A DNA stretch of 37,048 nucleotides from Bacteroidota bacterium. Lineage in GTDB: Bacteria > Bacteroidota > Bacteroidia > Flavobacteriales_D > Sanyastnellaceae. Both the position numbers and the translations under genes were made by a program. Position 1 is the stretch's first letter; every line of letters begins with the position of its first letter. This document shows, one piece after another, positions 35,711-37,048 of the stretch. The notes below the pieces were generated by a model. It was not told the DNA's origin. It saw only the letters and a program-made list of their open reading frames with translations, and searched no databases. The stretch spans positions 1 to 37,048 of the forward strand of contig JAQCBJ010000015.1 of the NCBI GenBank assembly GCA_027621555.1, read 5' to 3'.

Positions 35711-36850
35711 ATGAAACGCTTTCTTCTTCTTCTTGCGACGCTCGCGTGCTTTGCGGGCGCTCTTTCCGCCCAAACCGCGTGCCCCAACCCCTACGACGGC
35801 AACGGCGACGGGGCGGTGACGATCAGCGATTTGCTGGACCTTTTGGGCCTGTTTGGCGATGCGGATGCGGACCAAGACGGGATTTGGGACAGCGTGGACG
35901 CGTGCGTGGACACCGGCGCGTGCAACTTTGCGGCGAGCCCCACCGAGTCCTGCGCTTACATCGACGTCTTGGGCATTTGCGGCGGCGGCTGCGAGGGGGA
36001 TGGCGACGGCGACGGCATCTGCGACGACGTGGACACGTGCGTGGGCGACCTCGACGAGTGCGGGGTGTGCAATGGCCCGGGCCCGACGGAAATCGTGATC
36101 GAAGACATCACCATCCTTTACGACAGTGTCTACCTCCCTCAACTAGGAGAGTGGTATGTGTATGAGTTTGGTGCCGACACCACGTTCAGCTACACCTGCG
36201 CGCCGTTCTTCGGGGACTGCGGCGACCCAGTGTCCTACCAAGGCTACGACTACGCCACAGTGCTCATCGGCGATCATTGCTGGTTTGCGGAAAACCTACG
36301 GAGCGAGAACTACGAGAACGGCGACGCTATCCCTGCGAACCTGAGCGACAGCGAGTGGTCGTCCACCACTTCCGGCGCGTTGGCGGTTTACGGCGAAGAT
36401 GCAGGTTGCGAGAATTACTCTCCTGACATTGATGCCTGCGATCCCGCTCAATCTTTGAACGAGTACGGCCGCCTTTACAACTGGTACGCGGTGGACGACG
36501 CGCGCGCCCTTTGCCCCAGTGGCTGGCACGTTCCTACGGATGGGGAGTGGACAGTGATGACGGATCATTTGGGGGGTGCCTCGGTTGCAGGAGGCCAAAT
36601 GAAAACGACCTACGGGTGGAACGGCGGCGGCAACGGCACGAATTCAAGCGGTTTTTCAGGTTTGCCGGGCGGCAGCCGCAACGATGGAAGCTTCTACACG
36701 GCTGGTATCTACGGACGCTGGTGGAGTTCCTCGCCCAATGGCTCCAACGCATGGCACCATTACCTGAAGAACTACAACGAGTATGTCAGCCGCAGCAGCC
36801 CCGATCAACGGAACGGCTACTCTGTTCGTTGCGTCCGGGATGCCGAGTGA
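35711..36850 (+). CDS. Secreted FISUMP-domain protein with dockerin-like and cysteine modules
   Basis: A 379-residue exported protein. Signal peptide MKRFLLLLATLACFAGALSA is cleaved before Q21. Then come an EF-hand/dockerin-like loop (29-43, DGNGDGAVTISDLLDLL), a DxDxDG calcium repeat, and two cysteine modules ending CGVCNGPGP (118-126) like those in the giant protein. From about residue 174 the Fibrobacter-succinogenes-major-paralogous domain follows: CWFAENLR, YGRLYNWYAVDDARALCPSG, WHVPTDGEWTVM, SGFSGLPGGSRNDGSFY, and GYSVRCVRDAE at the end. This is a C-type-lectin-like/sulfatase-modifying-type fold. The last ~40 residues are Asn/Tyr/Ser/His-rich and resemble a DGR-diversified region. A possible -7 box TATCTTAG lies at 35686-35693. 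Ligand unknown. Confidence 0.92.
   Translation: MKRFLLLLATLACFAGALSAQTACPNPYDGNGDGAVTISDLLDLLGLFGDADADQDGIWDSVDACVDTGACNFAASPTESCAYIDVLGICGGGCEGDGDGDGICDDVDTCVGDLDECGVCNGPGPTEIVIEDITILYDSVYLPQLGEWYVYEFGADTTFSYTCAPFFGDCGDPVSYQGYDYATVLIGDHCWFAENLRSENYENGDAIPANLSDSEWSSTTSGALAVYGEDAGCENYSPDIDACDPAQSLNEYGRLYNWYAVDDARALCPSGWHVPTDGEWTVMTDHLGGASVAGGQMKTTYGWNGGGNGTNSSGFSGLPGGSRNDGSFYTAGIYGRWWSSSPNGSNAWHHYLKNYNEYVSRSSPDQRNGYSVRCVRDAE
36719..36850 (+). other. Candidate DGR-type variable region at the 3' end of the FISUMP gene
   Basis: After WWSSSPNGSN the codons from 36755 on are CAC CAT TAC CTG AAG AAC, then TAC AAC GAG TAT and later AGC, AGC, AGC, CCC, GAT, AAC, TAC. Most end in C or T and could arise from AAC or AAT by changing one or both adenines, the signature of adenine mutagenesis. 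The flank GYSVRCVRD is conserved. A template repeat and reverse transcriptase are needed for proof; neither is in the window. Confidence 0.5.
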
Positions 36851-36884
36851 GCGTAGCGAGCGAGTGTTAATCTCTTCATTCTTG

Positions 36885-36901
36885 GCCTTGCGCAGCAAGG
36901 C
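36885..36901. repeat. Perfect hairpin 1 downstream of the FISUMP gene
   Basis: GCCTTGC, loop GCA, GCAAGGC: a perfect 7-bp stem beginning 34 bases after the stop codon. The 198-bp segment from 36851 to the right edge has no gene that I can support; it contains this stem, two further hairpins and GC-rich direct repeats (GTAGCGAGCGAG at 36853-36864). Confidence 0.75.
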
Positions 36902-36933
36902 TCGAAGGCATGAGCCAAAGCAATGAGAACCCC

Positions 36934-36953
36934 AAGCGGCGCGAGCCGCTTTT
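36934..36953 (+). terminator. Hairpin 2 with short T-tract
   Basis: AAGCGGC, a GCGA tetraloop, GCCGCTT: a perfect 7-bp stem followed by TT, 84 bases after the FISUMP stop. It may terminate the FISUMP transcript or act as the DNA hairpin found downstream of the variable region in some diversity-generating retroelements. Confidence 0.6.
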
Positions 36954-36982
36954 CGCGGCCTTCGCGTGAGCGGAGGCCGCGA
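36953..36982. repeat. Perfect hairpin 3
   Basis: TCGCGGCCT (36953-36961) and AGGCCGCGA (36974-36982) form a perfect 9-bp, fully GC-rich stem around a 12-base loop immediately after hairpin 2. No T-tract follows. Confidence 0.75.
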
Positions 36983-37048
36983 CGCGTTTCTGGCTGAAGG
37001 TGCTGTGGAGCAACGAGGGCGAACCTCGTACCTTCGGAGGCATGAACG

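Noticed and set aside
36656-37048. Minus-strand open frame reaching the right edge
   Set aside because: It is antisense to the FISUMP C-terminus and hairpins, Arg/Ala-rich, and contains no recognisable domain.
36970-37048. Start of a DGR reverse transcriptase or accessory gene at the right edge
   Set aside because: Only about 25 codons are visible after the hairpins with an ATG at 37042; not enough to identify any family.

Overview
The window reads as a chromosomal segment of a GC-rich member of the Bacteroidota, most likely a marine Flavobacteriales-type lineage (lineage is inference). Seen in the sequence: a type IX secretion (T9SS) C-terminal sorting domain, a DUF1599 protein beside a BT_3928-like DoxX protein, a Fibrobacter-succinogenes-major-paralogous (FISUMP) protein, a lipoprotein M49 dipeptidyl peptidase III, a CtlX-type citrulline hydrolase, and several TAnnTTTG promoter boxes, the -7 consensus of this phylum. 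No IS element, tRNA, rRNA or CRISPR array was recognised.

Layout. 1-1196: 3' part of an M1-family metallopeptidase. 1212-5459 (minus): probable operon ffh-folD-ribD-DMT transporter, read from a good promoter at 5499-5529. 5660-13453 (plus): a secreted 2597-residue mosaic protein built from 21 cysteine modules, calcium-type DxDGDG repeats, a 6x78-bp tandem array, three copies of a ~200-residue domain, four CBM20/48-like modules, a lamin-tail-like domain and a C-terminal dockerin-like EF loop; a strong terminator follows. 13534-14168 (plus): a DUF493 protein and a small membrane protein. 14203-25846 (minus): ten genes in one direction, from an LptF/LptG permease through two glycosyltransferases, a 2OG-Fe(II) oxygenase, an HtrA-type protease, a stand-alone LON-domain protein, a lipoprotein, two guanidine-group enzymes and argS. 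25901-29532 (plus): dipeptidyl peptidase III lipoprotein and a T9SS-secreted choice-of-anchor-B protein. 29539-31220 (minus): folP-cdaA. 31251-34217 (plus): DUF1599, BT_3928-like protein and a DppB-type permease. 34204-35651 (minus): HAD phosphatase and class IV aminotransferase. 35711-36850 (plus): a secreted FISUMP protein, then a GC-rich hairpin cluster to the right edge.

How it fits together. Most of the window is housekeeping (protein targeting, folate and riboflavin synthesis, arginyl-tRNA synthesis, c-di-AMP, envelope transport) in tightly packed operons; four junctions are 4-bp ATGA overlaps. The accessory signal sits in the two secreted mosaic proteins, which share cysteine and DxDGDG modules and a dockerin-like EF loop. 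The strongest candidate for something new is the C-terminus of the FISUMP protein: its last ~40 codons look like a diversity-generating-retroelement (DGR) variable region, with a dense set of codons reachable from AAY by adenine substitution, followed by perfect hairpins. No reverse transcriptase or template repeat lies inside the window, so this remains a hypothesis that needs the sequence beyond the right edge or the rest of the genome.
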